This document shows, in pieces, positions 27,992 through 35,530 of a stretch of 64,000 nucleotides of DNA; the first letter of the stretch is position 1; the number at the start of each line of letters is the position of its first letter. The notes beneath the pieces were generated by a model. It was not told the origin of the DNA, did not search any database, and saw only the letters and a program-made list of their open reading frames with translations. The DNA is taken from positions 1 through 64,000 of the forward strand of contig NZ_JACIBC010000001.1 of assembly GCF_014195095.1 (NCBI RefSeq), given 5' to 3'. This stretch comes from Rhizobium sp. BK602. Its GTDB lineage: Bacteria > Pseudomonadota > Alphaproteobacteria > Rhizobiales > Rhizobiaceae. Both the position numbers and the translations under genes were made by a program.

Positions 27992-28324
27992 TTACCGGCA
28001 GAGCTCGACGCGATAGGGCTCGCCCCAGCGGTTGTGCCGCCAGGCCCAGTAGCAGCCATGATACGGACGAACATAGACCCGCTCGTAGACCGGACCGTCG
28101 TAATAGGCGGGATAGGTGCGATAATAGGTCGGATAGGCCGGGTAGACCGGATAGGCTGGACGGGCGGCCCCGGCGACGAGAGCGCCGCCGACGACGCCGG
28201 CGGCCAGGCCGCCGAAAAATGCGCCGCGCTCGGAAGCGGCGGCACTGGTGGTGGTCACGGAGGCGGCGCTGCCCAGGGTCAGCGCTATGAGGCCCGCCGT
28301 CGTTACGGTGCGAAGCACGGACAT
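27992..28324 (-). CDS. Small secreted glycine-zipper, Tyr/Pro-rich protein
   Basis: A 110-residue protein. A signal peptide (SVLRTVTTAGLIALTLGSAASVTTTSAAA) is followed by a glycine-zipper-like segment (GAFFGGLAAGVVGGALVAGA). A Tyr-Pro-rich stretch comes next (repeats of YPxY/YPAY). The C-terminus RPYHGCYWAWRHNRWGEPYRVELCR has two cysteines. Small exported proteins of this make-up are common in rhizobia and function is unknown. The ATG at 28324 gives the signal peptide; a strong terminator follows. Confidence 0.72.
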   Translation of the reverse strand: MSVLRTVTTAGLIALTLGSAASVTTTSAAASERGAFFGGLAAGVVGGALVAGAARPAYPVYPAYPTYYRTYPAYYDGPVYERVYVRPYHGCYWAWRHNRWGEPYRVELCR

Positions 28325-28637
28325 TGAAATTCCTTTCTCGAACACAGGCCCCCCAGCCGAAGCCGACTTCGAAATTGGGCGGGAAACGGGGCGAAGTCGC
28401 GGCCAAATCGGTCGTCGCCACATTAAATTTTGTTCATGCGCGGGCGGATGAAACAGTCTGATTTCGCTCCGGAAATCGGGGGACGTCCTCGCCTTTGAGC
28501 GGCCGGCGCAGAGTGGGGCTCAAGGTTGCGATACGGCGTTCTCCGCGAGCGGCGAATATGGTTAACGGCTTGTTAAAGCGCTTCGTGATAGGCCTTGGTT
28601 CCGTAAACGATTATGAGCGGCGAGAAGAGGACCCCTG
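28325..28637. other. Divergent promoter region containing a CtrA-type box
   Basis: This is the gap between the small secreted protein gene (minus) and the hybrid kinase gene (plus). It contains a TTAA-N7-TTAA box at 28562-28576. No gene is seen. Confidence 0.55.
28562..28576. promoter_or_regulatory. CtrA-type binding box (TTAA-N7-TTAA)
   Basis: The sequence TTAACGGCTTGTTAA fits the full alphaproteobacterial CtrA consensus exactly. It lies 62 bp before the TTG start of the hybrid kinase gene, a position suited to direct control. One exact match could arise by chance, though less often in GC-rich DNA. Confidence 0.6.
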
Positions 28638-31600
28638 TTGAACTCGGACGGTGAACTGCTGGAGCTGGCCTGCCGCCGGATCGCCGATCTGGATCAGCCC
28701 GCTTATGTCAAGAACAGCGATCTGCGTTACGTCGCCGTCAACCGGGCCTATGCGCGCTTTTTCCGGCGCGACGTTTCCGATTTTATCGGCAATCGCAGCC
28801 GCGATCTCTTCGACGGCGGCGAGGAGGTCGACCGGGAAGACAAGGAGCGCCGTGCACTGGTCTTCGGCACCGAGGAGACGGCCCTATGCTTCGATCCCGC
28901 CGGCGATCACAGGTCTCGTGTGCAGATCGAGAGCTTTTCGCCATCCGAAGGTCGCCTTTATGTCTTCGGCGTCTTTCTCGACGCGCCGGCCGTGGCCGCG
29001 ATGCCGCCCGCTGAGCGGGAACCGGCCGGCGATGCCGGCGCAAGGATCGATGAGATCGGTCTTTATCGCACGATCCTCGAGGATCTGCCGGTTGCCGCCT
29101 TCGTGCGCGACGCCGGGCATCGGCTGGTCTATTCCAACGAGGCCTATGCGGCGATCACCGGGCTCAGCCGCGCCGAGGTGCTCGGCAAGACCGAACACGA
29201 GATGTTTGAAACCGGCGGCGAGGATTACTTCGCCGAAAACGAACAGGTGCTGAACGAAGGGCGCGGTTTCGCCTTCGAGGGGCAGGTGGTCGACCGGCAG
29301 CATGTGACGCATCCGATCATGACGCGCCTCAACCGCGTCGTCACGTCGGACGGCAAGCGTTATGTCGTCGGTTCGATGACCGATATTTCCGTGCTGAAAC
29401 TGCGCGAGACGGAGCTGATCGAGGCGCAGGCGCGTGCCGAAGGCTTGCATCAGGATCTGGAGAACATCCTGCGGTCCATGCCGATCGGCGTGATGATCCA
29501 TGACGGCAATTACGATATCGAATATACCAACGACGCCTTCTACGACATCTGGAGCTTCCCGCGGGGAGAGCGTTTCGAGGGCCGGCCCTATCGCGACCTG
29601 ATCGTCAAGCATTTCGAGCTTGGTCGCTACGGTATCGATGCCGGCAGCGTCGACGACATCTATCAGGCGCGGCTCGACTTCTTCCGCAATGCCGGAGCGC
29701 ATCTGCAGACGGAGATCAGCTTTGCCGACGGCAAGACCGTCATCATGGACGCGCGCCGCATTTCCAACGGGCGCACCCTGATCGCCTATGCCGACATTTC
29801 TTCCGTGCGCCGGCAGGCGCAGGAGATCACCGAGGCCCGTCTCGCGCTGGAGCATCTCGGCGATCTGATGACGGATGCGACGCATGCCATGTCGCAAGGG
29901 CTGATGATCGTGCAGGACGGCATCATCATGCTGGCGAACGACGCGCTGAAGGAGATGCTGCGCGTTCCCGCCGACAGTCTGGAAATCGGCAAGCATTGGT
30001 CGGCCGCCTTCGAGCATTGCGCGGCGCGCGGTGATTTCGGCCCCGATCCGGAAGCCTTGCGTCTTGCCTGGGAAGAGGGCGTGGCGGCCAATAGGCCGAT
30101 CTCGACGGTATTCCGCGTCGCTGGCGAGCGTTGGATGCAGCTCGAAGCGGCAATGAGCGAGAGCCGTCGCTGGACCGTGGTGCTGACCGACGTCACCGAC
30201 ATGAAGGAACGCGAGGCGGAATTGCAGCTGCTGCTGGCCCGCAGCGAGGCCGCCGACCGGGCCAAATCCGAATTCCTCGCCAATATGAGCCATGAGATCC
30301 GCACGCCGATGAACGGCGTTCTCGGCATGGCGGAATTGCTGGCCAAGACCGATCTCGACGCCCGGCAGAAGACCTTCATCGACGTCATCGTCAAATCCGG
30401 CAATGCGCTGCTGACGATCATCAACGACATCCTGGATTTCTCCAAGATCGATGCCGGGCAGATGCGCCTGCGCAGGGCCGCCTTCGATCCGGCGGAAGCG
30501 GTGGAGGATGTCGCGACGCTCCTGTCGTCGCCGGCGGCGGAGAAGGATATCGAGCTTCTGGTGCGCACGGCGCCCGGCGTGCCGGCGATGGTGCTGGGCG
30601 ACGCCGGCCGTTTCCGCCAGATCATCACCAATCTCGTCGGCAACGCGATCAAGTTCACCGAGCGGGGCCATGTGCTGGTCGAGGTGGACAGCCAGCAGAT
30701 CTCAGCCGGCGAGGTCATGCTGACGCTCAGGATCGAGGATACCGGTATCGGCATTCCCAGGGAAAAGCTCGATTCCATCTTCGAGAAGTTCTCGCAGGTG
30801 GATGCGTCCACGACGCGCCGCCACGAAGGCACGGGGCTTGGGCTTGCCATCACCGCGGGCCTGGTCGATCTGTTCGGCGGCTATCTCGAAGTCGACAGCG
30901 AGTGGGGCAGGGGATCGGTTTTCACCGTGCATCTGCCGCTGCCGCCGGTGGCTGCGCGGAGCGAGCCGCGCGCGGTGCCGGTCAACGTCAAGGGCGCGGG
31001 CGTCCTGGTCATCGACGATAACGACATCAACCGACGGATATTGAACGAGCAGTTGCTGCAATGGGGTTTTGACGGCTACGCCGCCGAAAACGGCCGGGCG
31101 GGACTGGAGATCCTGCGAACGGCTTTCGACATGGGCGTGCCCGTCGATGCGGTGATCCTCGATTATCACATGCCGGACATGAATGGCGACGAGGTGGCGC
31201 GCACCATCCGCGCCGATGCCCGTTTCGACGCCGTGTCGCTGATTTTCCTGACATCCATGGATGCGGTCGGCGGCGACAAGGAATTCGCCACACCGAACGG
31301 CCAGGCGCATCTGATGAAACCCGTCCGCGCCAATGTGCTGCGCAACACCATCATCGATGTCGTGCGCATGGCGCGCCGCCAGCGGGCGAGCGGTCATGCC
31401 GCGGTTGCCGCGCAGCTGCCGATCGAGGACGAAGCCGAGGTCGCGATCCATGCGGCCGAACGGGATATGGCGACGAGGCCCGTCAATGCCATCGATGTTC
31501 TCGTTGCCGAGGACAACGAGGTCAACCAGATCGTCTTCACGCAGATTCTCCAGGTCACTGGCCTGCGTTTCCTCGTGGTCCAGAATGGGGAGGAGGCCGT

Positions 31601-31895
31601 GGAGGCCTGGCGGCAGTTGCGGCCCTCGCTGATCATGATGGATGTCTCCATGCCTGTCATGAACGGCCATCAGGCCGCCGGCATGATCCGGCTGCTGGAG
31701 CAAGAAGCCGGGCTGGGGTGCCATGTGCCGATCGTCGGCGTCAGCGCGCATGCGCTCGATGTCGATCGCGACATGTGCCTGGAGGCCGGCATGGATGATT
31801 ATATGTCGAAGCCGATCAGCCCCGAACTTCTCGAGGCCAAGATCCGCCGGTGGCTCGGCGAGGACGCGCTGCGGACGGAGCGTTCCGGCAATTAG
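28638..31895 (+). CDS. PAS-domain hybrid histidine kinase with two receiver domains
   Basis: A 1085-residue protein with no clear transmembrane helix, so probably cytoplasmic. In order: about four PAS-type sensor segments (roughly 10-110, 140-255, 265-390, 400-520), HisKA with phospho-acceptor His552 (NMSHEIRTPMNG), and an HATPase with N box (IITNLVGNAIKFTE), G1 (DTGIGIP) and G2 (GTGLGLAI). Two receivers follow, with Asp842 (VILDYHMPDMNG) and Asp1002 (IMMDVSMPVMNG). No Hpt domain is attached, so a separate phosphotransfer protein is expected. TTG at 28638 is chosen as start, with GAGGA 8 bp ahead. No partner regulator is adjacent. The CtrA-type box suggests a link to the cell cycle. Confidence 0.92.
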   Translation: MNSDGELLELACRRIADLDQPAYVKNSDLRYVAVNRAYARFFRRDVSDFIGNRSRDLFDGGEEVDREDKERRALVFGTEETALCFDPAGDHRSRVQIESFSPSEGRLYVFGVFLDAPAVAAMPPAEREPAGDAGARIDEIGLYRTILEDLPVAAFVRDAGHRLVYSNEAYAAITGLSRAEVLGKTEHEMFETGGEDYFAENEQVLNEGRGFAFEGQVVDRQHVTHPIMTRLNRVVTSDGKRYVVGSMTDISVLKLRETELIEAQARAEGLHQDLENILRSMPIGVMIHDGNYDIEYTNDAFYDIWSFPRGERFEGRPYRDLIVKHFELGRYGIDAGSVDDIYQARLDFFRNAGAHLQTEISFADGKTVIMDARRISNGRTLIAYADISSVRRQAQEITEARLALEHLGDLMTDATHAMSQGLMIVQDGIIMLANDALKEMLRVPADSLEIGKHWSAAFEHCAARGDFGPDPEALRLAWEEGVAANRPISTVFRVAGERWMQLEAAMSESRRWTVVLTDVTDMKEREAELQLLLARSEAADRAKSEFLANMSHEIRTPMNGVLGMAELLAKTDLDARQKTFIDVIVKSGNALLTIINDILDFSKIDAGQMRLRRAAFDPAEAVEDVATLLSSPAAEKDIELLVRTAPGVPAMVLGDAGRFRQIITNLVGNAIKFTERGHVLVEVDSQQISAGEVMLTLRIEDTGIGIPREKLDSIFEKFSQVDASTTRRHEGTGLGLAITAGLVDLFGGYLEVDSEWGRGSVFTVHLPLPPVAARSEPRAVPVNVKGAGVLVIDDNDINRRILNEQLLQWGFDGYAAENGRAGLEILRTAFDMGVPVDAVILDYHMPDMNGDEVARTIRADARFDAVSLIFLTSMDAVGGDKEFATPNGQAHLMKPVRANVLRNTIIDVVRMARRQRASGHAAVAAQLPIEDEAEVAIHAAERDMATRPVNAIDVLVAEDNEVNQIVFTQILQVTGLRFLVVQNGEEAVEAWRQLRPSLIMMDVSMPVMNGHQAAGMIRLLEQEAGLGCHVPIVGVSAHALDVDRDMCLEAGMDDYMSKPISPELLEAKIRRWLGEDALRTERSGN

Positions 31896-31945
31896 AGCGT
31901 TTCAGCGCTTCGCGGAATTGTTGAAACGCTCTAACTTTTTGTTTT
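31893..31945 (+). terminator. Terminator of the hybrid kinase gene, inside an intergenic repeat
   Basis: A perfect 12-bp stem (TAGAGCGTTTCA with TGAAACGCTCTA) is followed by ACTTTTTGTTTT, directly overlapping the kinase stop. It forms the left end of repeat copy 2. Confidence 0.85.
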
Positions 31946-31973
31946 ATGCAATTCCGGGCGGAAAACCGCTGCG

Positions 31974-31981
31974 CACTTTTC
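31974..31981. repeat. 8-bp target duplication, left
   Basis: CACTTTTC directly precedes the left inverted repeat and is repeated at 35507-35514. Eight base pairs is the usual duplication length of the IS1595 family. Confidence 0.85.
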
Positions 31982-32006
31982 CGGCATTAGGTAGCAAAGA
32001 CCACCA
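31982..32006 (+). repeat. Left terminal inverted repeat of the element
   Basis: It begins CGGCATTAGGTAGCAAA and continues GACCACCA. It matches the reverse complement of 35482-35506 at 23 of 25 positions. Confidence 0.88.
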
Positions 32007-32221
32007 AAAGCGCCTTACGCCTCTGAATCGAAACAGAATTTCAGGCCATCATTCCCATGAATGCCGCTGACATTGATTGGGTTCGTGACAACGTTGCCAG
32101 GGAGCCGGCATCGGCGGAACAGCAATGCGATTGCGGAGAGTGACGCTTTTCAGAGTAGAGGGTGTGAATACTTCGGACATGATGCCTCTGGTTGGGAAAT
32201 TCGATGCACGGCTTGGGCTGC

Positions 32222-33193
32222 CTAAGCCTCCCTGGTCCCGCGCCCCTTTTCATCGGATGCAGGTGTTCGCGATTCCTGACCCGGCATCTGTTCCGCCTCG
32301 TCAAGAATCCATTCGCGAAAGGCGACGACACGGGGATCGGAAGCCGTTTCCTGCGGATATACGAGGAAATAGGCGAGTTCGGACGGGATTGGGATGCCAA
32401 GATCGAAAAGCCGGACAAGCCGCCCCTCGGCCAGATCGTTTGCGACAGTGGTCAGGTCCACAAGTGCCACAGCATCCCCGCTGATCGCGGCTTGAAGCAT
32501 TTCCGATGACGTGGCGAGCGCAACCGTACGACTGTCGTCGAAGGCGTCGATACCGGCAGCCGCCATCCACGTCGACCAGTTCGGCCACGCAACACCCTGT
32601 CGCTCCCATTCGATATGGACCAAGGTGTGATCAAGCAGATCAGTCGGCGTTCGAATGGGCCTCTCGGACGCGAGTAGCCGAGGACTGCATACGGGCACGA
32701 CAACGTCATCAAACAATCGATCAGCGCAAAGGCCGGGATAGTTTCCCGTGCCAAAGCGAATGCCGATATCGATGTCGTCCAACTCGAAGTTGCGCACCTC
32801 GGGGGAGATATCAAAGCGCAGGTCGATTTCCGGCCAAGCGCCACGGAAGCGTTTCAGCCGCTGCATCAGCCATTTGACGGCAAAGTCCGGATCGACGGTG
32901 ATTTTCAGGTGGCGGGAGCCGCGCTCGCTCCTGCGGGCCTGCGCGACGGCACGCTTCATGAGTTCGAGCGCGTCACCGGATGCGCGGCAAAGGATCAATC
33001 CAGCCTCCGTCGTGCGGATCGAGCGATTGGTGCGCTTGAAAAGCGACAGGCCGAGCTGGTCCTCGATTTCCTTGATCTGGTAGCTGACCGCCGCCGGGGT
33101 CAGGCCAAGTTCGTCGGCCGCTCGACTGAAGTTCAGATGTCGCCCCGCGGCATCAAGCGCTCTTAGCGCCCGCATTCCAGGAATCATGCTCAT
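32222..33193 (-). CDS. LysR-type regulator (GcvA-like), transposon passenger
   Basis: A 323-residue LysR regulator of the GcvA/AmpR-like group. The N-terminal HTH reads MRALRALDAAGRHLNFSRAADELGLTPAAVSYQIKEIEDQLGLSLF. The effector domain includes ITVDPDFAVKWLMQRLKRF and DIDIGIRFGTGNYPGL. It lies inside the IS1595-type element and is divergent from a DUF1127-type gene. A 23-bp palindrome in between probably serves as its site. The ATG at 33193 is used; another at 33187 is possible. Target genes unknown. The same LysR/small-protein divergent layout recurs at 47519-48733. Confidence 0.86.
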   Translation of the reverse strand: MSMIPGMRALRALDAAGRHLNFSRAADELGLTPAAVSYQIKEIEDQLGLSLFKRTNRSIRTTEAGLILCRASGDALELMKRAVAQARRSERGSRHLKITVDPDFAVKWLMQRLKRFRGAWPEIDLRFDISPEVRNFELDDIDIGIRFGTGNYPGLCADRLFDDVVVPVCSPRLLASERPIRTPTDLLDHTLVHIEWERQGVAWPNWSTWMAAAGIDAFDDSRTVALATSSEMLQAAISGDAVALVDLTTVANDLAEGRLVRLFDLGIPIPSELAYFLVYPQETASDPRVVAFREWILDEAEQMPGQESRTPASDEKGRGTREA

Positions 33194-33242
33194 TTTTGTT
33201 TCAAAGAAAGTTTGAAATTCTGAACAAGAATACTCGTTTCCC

Positions 33243-33265
33243 TGCTCGCATTCAATATGCGAGCA
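33243..33265. promoter_or_regulatory. Palindromic operator between LysR and DUF1127-type genes
   Basis: TGCTCGCAT and ATGCGAGCA pair perfectly around a 5-bp centre (TCAAT). The site lies 50 bp from the LysR start and 56 bp from the DUF1127-type start. It fits a LysR-family dyad and would let the regulator control both divergent genes. Confidence 0.6.
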
Positions 33266-33320
33266 TGTCAATTATTCGAGAAATATCAGGTCACCGCGAT
33301 AACCGCAAAGAATATGCCAC

Positions 33321-33524
33321 ATGAACTCGACCAAAATTATCCTCAATTTTTTTAATTCAAAAATGCACGATCTGGTGTGTCGATTCAACGCTGAAACGCG
33401 CCGGCGGCGGACACTGCATTACCTCAAGCGACACTTGCGTCGTCTTACTGAGCAACGTCTACGGGACATAGGCGTCAACCCGGAGAACATTCCTCATCTG
33501 ACGAAATGTGAATTCGAGTTTTGA
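33321..33524 (+). CDS. DUF1127-type small basic protein, transposon passenger
   Basis: A 67-residue protein with the DUF1127 pattern near its C-terminus (LRRLTEQRLRDIGVNPENIPHL) and an arginine-rich helix before it (ETRRRRTLHYLKRHL). Proteins of this family are short, basic and often RNA-related or regulatory in Rhizobiaceae, with roles in carbon, nitrogen and phosphate responses reported for some. It is divergent from the LysR gene within the mobile element and is probably its target. Confidence 0.75.
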   Translation: MNSTKIILNFFNSKMHDLVCRFNAETRRRRTLHYLKRHLRRLTEQRLRDIGVNPENIPHLTKCEFEF

Positions 33525-33933
33525 AATCAGGCCCCAATGGGCTTCTGGGAAGAAAGCCCCGACATCTGGGCATTCATTTCCACATGCCTGCAATGGGCCG
33601 AAAGCAATCGCGGGTCGCACGGATATCCAGCAAAAGGCTTTCGATCTCTCGCCAAAATTAACCATTTAGACCTCCTTCGGTCGACCTCGACGCGAAGTCC
33701 AGACAAGAACCTGGATCATGTTCAGGATGATACAAATACAGCTCTGATCTCCCGCGGCCTTTTCGTCCGCCGTTCTGCTGTGCCTGCCGTCGACCTCTGG
33801 AGTCTGAACATGACCCTCATCGCCACCGCCGCCATTGCCCATCGCTCCCACGCTAAGCTGTTGACCGTCAGTGTCTTGGTCGGGGGCTTGGAAATACGTC
33901 CGGCCTTCCTCCAGATGGCGGAGGGGTTGAGCC
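33525..33933. other. Gap inside the element, upstream of the transposase
   Basis: A 409-bp stretch between the DUF1127-type gene and the transposase. Frames in it have no recognisable product. It probably contains the transposase promoter. I looked for a second copy of the terminal repeat here, which would separate the cargo from a minimal element, and saw none. Confidence 0.5.
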
Positions 33934-34971
33934 GTGGCGAACCCCGACGACACGCCCAGGGGCCAGCATTTCTTGCTGTCGCCAGAGTGCCGAACGCTGA
34001 CGGTGCTCGATCTCGCCAAGATGCGGGATGCGACTGCCTACAACTGGTTTAAGCGCCTGCGCTGGCACCAGACGGAGGGCAAGCCTTACTGCCCCAAGTG
34101 CGGAACGTTGCGCTGCCACACGATGAGCCGTAACCGCTTCAAGTGTGCCGAGAAGACATGCAAGGCCGTGTTCAGCGTCACCTCGGGCACGGTCTTTCAT
34201 GCGCGGAAGCTGAGCTTCAAGAAGATGCTCATCGCCATCTGGTTCTCGGCGAACTCGGTGAAAGGCAAGGCTGCGCTCCAGCTCTCGCGCGAGATCGGCG
34301 TCCAATACAAGACCGCCTGGGTCCTCCTCATGAAGCTGCGAGAGGCCATCGCATGGCGTAGGGAGGAGATGGTACTCGATGGCGAGGTCGAGATTGACGG
34401 CAAGTATGCTGGCGGCCACATCCGTCCTGAAAACAAGGCCGAGGATCGCATCGATCGTCGCCTCAAGAAATACCAGAACATGAAGCGGCTGTGCGCTCTT
34501 GCGATCCGCCAACGCGGACTGGGAGGGCAGACCTTCACCCGTATCATCCGAAACGAGGACGGCAACGCGGCCTGGGCGGCCGTCCGAGATCACGTGTCTC
34601 GGGAGGCAACGGTATTCTCGGACGAGCACGGCAGCTATCACGGCAGCTATAATGACCTGGCTGGTCTGAACAAGCTGGAGCGCGTCAACCACTCAAAGGC
34701 CTATCAGACGGACGATGGCACGAACACCAACCAGGTCGAGAGTTTCTTCTCACGCGTTCAGCGTGCCTATGTCGGCATCCATCATCGTTTTCCGTTGAAA
34801 TACTTCGACTGGTATGTGGCCGAGCTCGCGTGGCGTGAGGATTGTCGCCAGGTGAGCAACCGCGGCCATACGTTCCAGGTGCTTGGCAAGGCACTGTGTC
34901 GCCCGACGTCACGCTATCTATGCGGATACTGGCAGGGCAACAAGCCGCCGGACCTGATCTGGGAAGGCTAA
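33934..34971 (+). CDS. IS1595-family (ISXO2-like) transposase
   Basis: A 345-residue transposase. The N-terminal zinc ribbon has Cys53/Cys56 (YCPKCG) and Cys71/Cys76 (KCAEKTC). The ISXO2 DDE-type core has Asp155 (VEIDGKYAGG), Asp230 (VFSDEHGSY) and Asn266/Glu269 (TNTNQVESFFSRVQR). All catalytic positions are present and the frame is intact, so it is probably active. The start is GTG at 33934, with GGAGGGG 8 bp ahead. Its stop overlaps the stop of the antiparallel gene at 34968 by 4 bp. Confidence 0.92.
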   Translation: MANPDDTPRGQHFLLSPECRTLTVLDLAKMRDATAYNWFKRLRWHQTEGKPYCPKCGTLRCHTMSRNRFKCAEKTCKAVFSVTSGTVFHARKLSFKKMLIAIWFSANSVKGKAALQLSREIGVQYKTAWVLLMKLREAIAWRREEMVLDGEVEIDGKYAGGHIRPENKAEDRIDRRLKKYQNMKRLCALAIRQRGLGGQTFTRIIRNEDGNAAWAAVRDHVSREATVFSDEHGSYHGSYNDLAGLNKLERVNHSKAYQTDDGTNTNQVESFFSRVQRAYVGIHHRFPLKYFDWYVAELAWREDCRQVSNRGHTFQVLGKALCRPTSRYLCGYWQGNKPPDLIWEG

Positions 34972-35429
34972 GTAGCGACCTCCCATAGAACCTTCCGACC
35001 GTCGAACTGACCCGACTGCCGCACACGTCCTGCAGTCGTCAGTTGGGTCAGGACCGCCGACAAGCGGTGTGCGATGTCTGAGAGATTGGCTGGCTCGCTC
35101 GCGATGCCGAGCTTGGCTGCAAACTTCGCGGCGCAGTCGGTCACCGAAATCGGTTCCCCTGCCTCGCCCAGAACCTCCAAGACGGCTTGGCGTTTGTTCA
35201 CGCCGCTCATCGCCGCCTTCACCTCGGACGATGACCGATTGGCCTTCTGAGAGCGTTTCCCCTGTTCAGGCCCCGTCAGCGCTGATGCCTGGTAGTCGGG
35301 CCCGCAGCTCAGGATGACGCGGTCCAGCGCTCTTATCAGTTCTTGAATGTCGCCCCGCTCCCTCTCAAGCTGTTGCAGCCTGTCAGTAAAGGCGGCTCGT
35401 TTCTGCTTCAACTCGTACGCTACATTCAT
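34968..35429 (-). CDS. Coiled-coil / winged-helix-like passenger protein of unknown function
   Basis: A 153-residue protein I cannot place. Residues 1-45 (YELKQKRAAFTDRLQQLERERGDIQELIRALDRVI) form a coiled coil. A linker rich in serine and lysine follows. The C-terminal 75 residues (KRQAVLEVLGEAGEPISVTDCAAKFA...LSAVLTQLTTAGRVRQSG) look like a winged helix. It is antiparallel to the transposase gene, sharing the CTAA of both stops. Its ribosome site GGAG lies in a hairpin (35434-35454). Its place at the element's right end suggests a role in transposition or its control, but this is a guess. Confidence 0.7.
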   Translation of the reverse strand: MNVAYELKQKRAAFTDRLQQLERERGDIQELIRALDRVILSCGPDYQASALTGPEQGKRSQKANRSSSEVKAAMSGVNKRQAVLEVLGEAGEPISVTDCAAKFAAKLGIASEPANLSDIAHRLSAVLTQLTTAGRVRQSGQFDGRKVLWEVAT

Positions 35430-35433
35430 TCGG

Positions 35434-35454
35434 GGCTCCGTTTTCACCGGAGCC
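35434..35454 (-). promoter_or_regulatory. Hairpin covering the ribosome site of the passenger gene
   Basis: GGCTCCG and CGGAGCC form a 7-bp stem with a 7-nt loop, 4 bp before the ATG at 35429. The Shine-Dalgarno-like GGAG is in the stem, so translation may be restrained when the RNA is folded. Confidence 0.5.
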
Positions 35455-35481
35455 AAGGTAGCCGCAACACCATTTCAGGTC

Positions 35482-35506
35482 TGGTGGCTTTTGCTACCTA
35501 ATGCCG
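35482..35506 (-). repeat. Right terminal inverted repeat of the element
   Basis: On the minus strand it reads CGGCATTAGGTAGCAAA then AGCCACCA, matching the left end at 23 of 25 positions. Confidence 0.88.
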
Positions 35507-35530
35507 CACTTTTCGTGGAATTGCTTTAAG
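35507..35530. repeat. Target duplication (right) and remainder of repeat copy 2
   Basis: CACTTTTC at 35507-35514 is the second copy of the target duplication. GTGGAATTGCTTTAAG then completes the interrupted intergenic repeat and overlaps the stop codon of the MnmC-type gene. Confidence 0.85.

Larger units (their letters stand above)
31893..31981. repeat. Intergenic mosaic-type repeat copy 2, left part
   Basis: It carries the block GGGCGGAAAACCGC and GCGCACTTTTC, then stops abruptly where the transposon begins at 31982. The remainder (GTGGAATTGCTTTAAG) resumes at 35507 after one copy of the target duplication. Comparison with the intact copy at 8326-8433 shows that the transposon split this repeat. 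Confidence 0.85.
31896..32221. other. Gap: repeat, then left end of the transposon
   Basis: 31896-31981 is the interrupted repeat. 31982-32221 is the left end of the IS1595-type element and has no recognisable gene. Confidence 0.6.
31982..35506 (+). mobile_element. IS1595-family (ISXO2-like) element with passenger genes
   Basis: A 3525-bp element. Its ends are inverted repeats: 17 identical bases (CGGCATTAGGTAGCAAA), extending imperfectly to 25 (23 matching). An 8-bp duplication CACTTTTC flanks it, and the target is an intergenic repeat whose uninterrupted form is seen at 8326-8433. It contains an ISXO2-like transposase gene (33934-34971), a divergent LysR/DUF1127-type pair (32222-33524) and an antiparallel coiled-coil gene (34968-35429). 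Elements with only a transposase are about 1 kb in this family, so about 2.4 kb here is cargo. Intact ends and duplication suggest recent insertion. Confidence 0.9.

Noticed and set aside
33537..34052. A 171-codon frame upstream of and overlapping the transposase start
   Set aside because: No recognisable domain, no ribosome site, and it overlaps the transposase gene in another frame.
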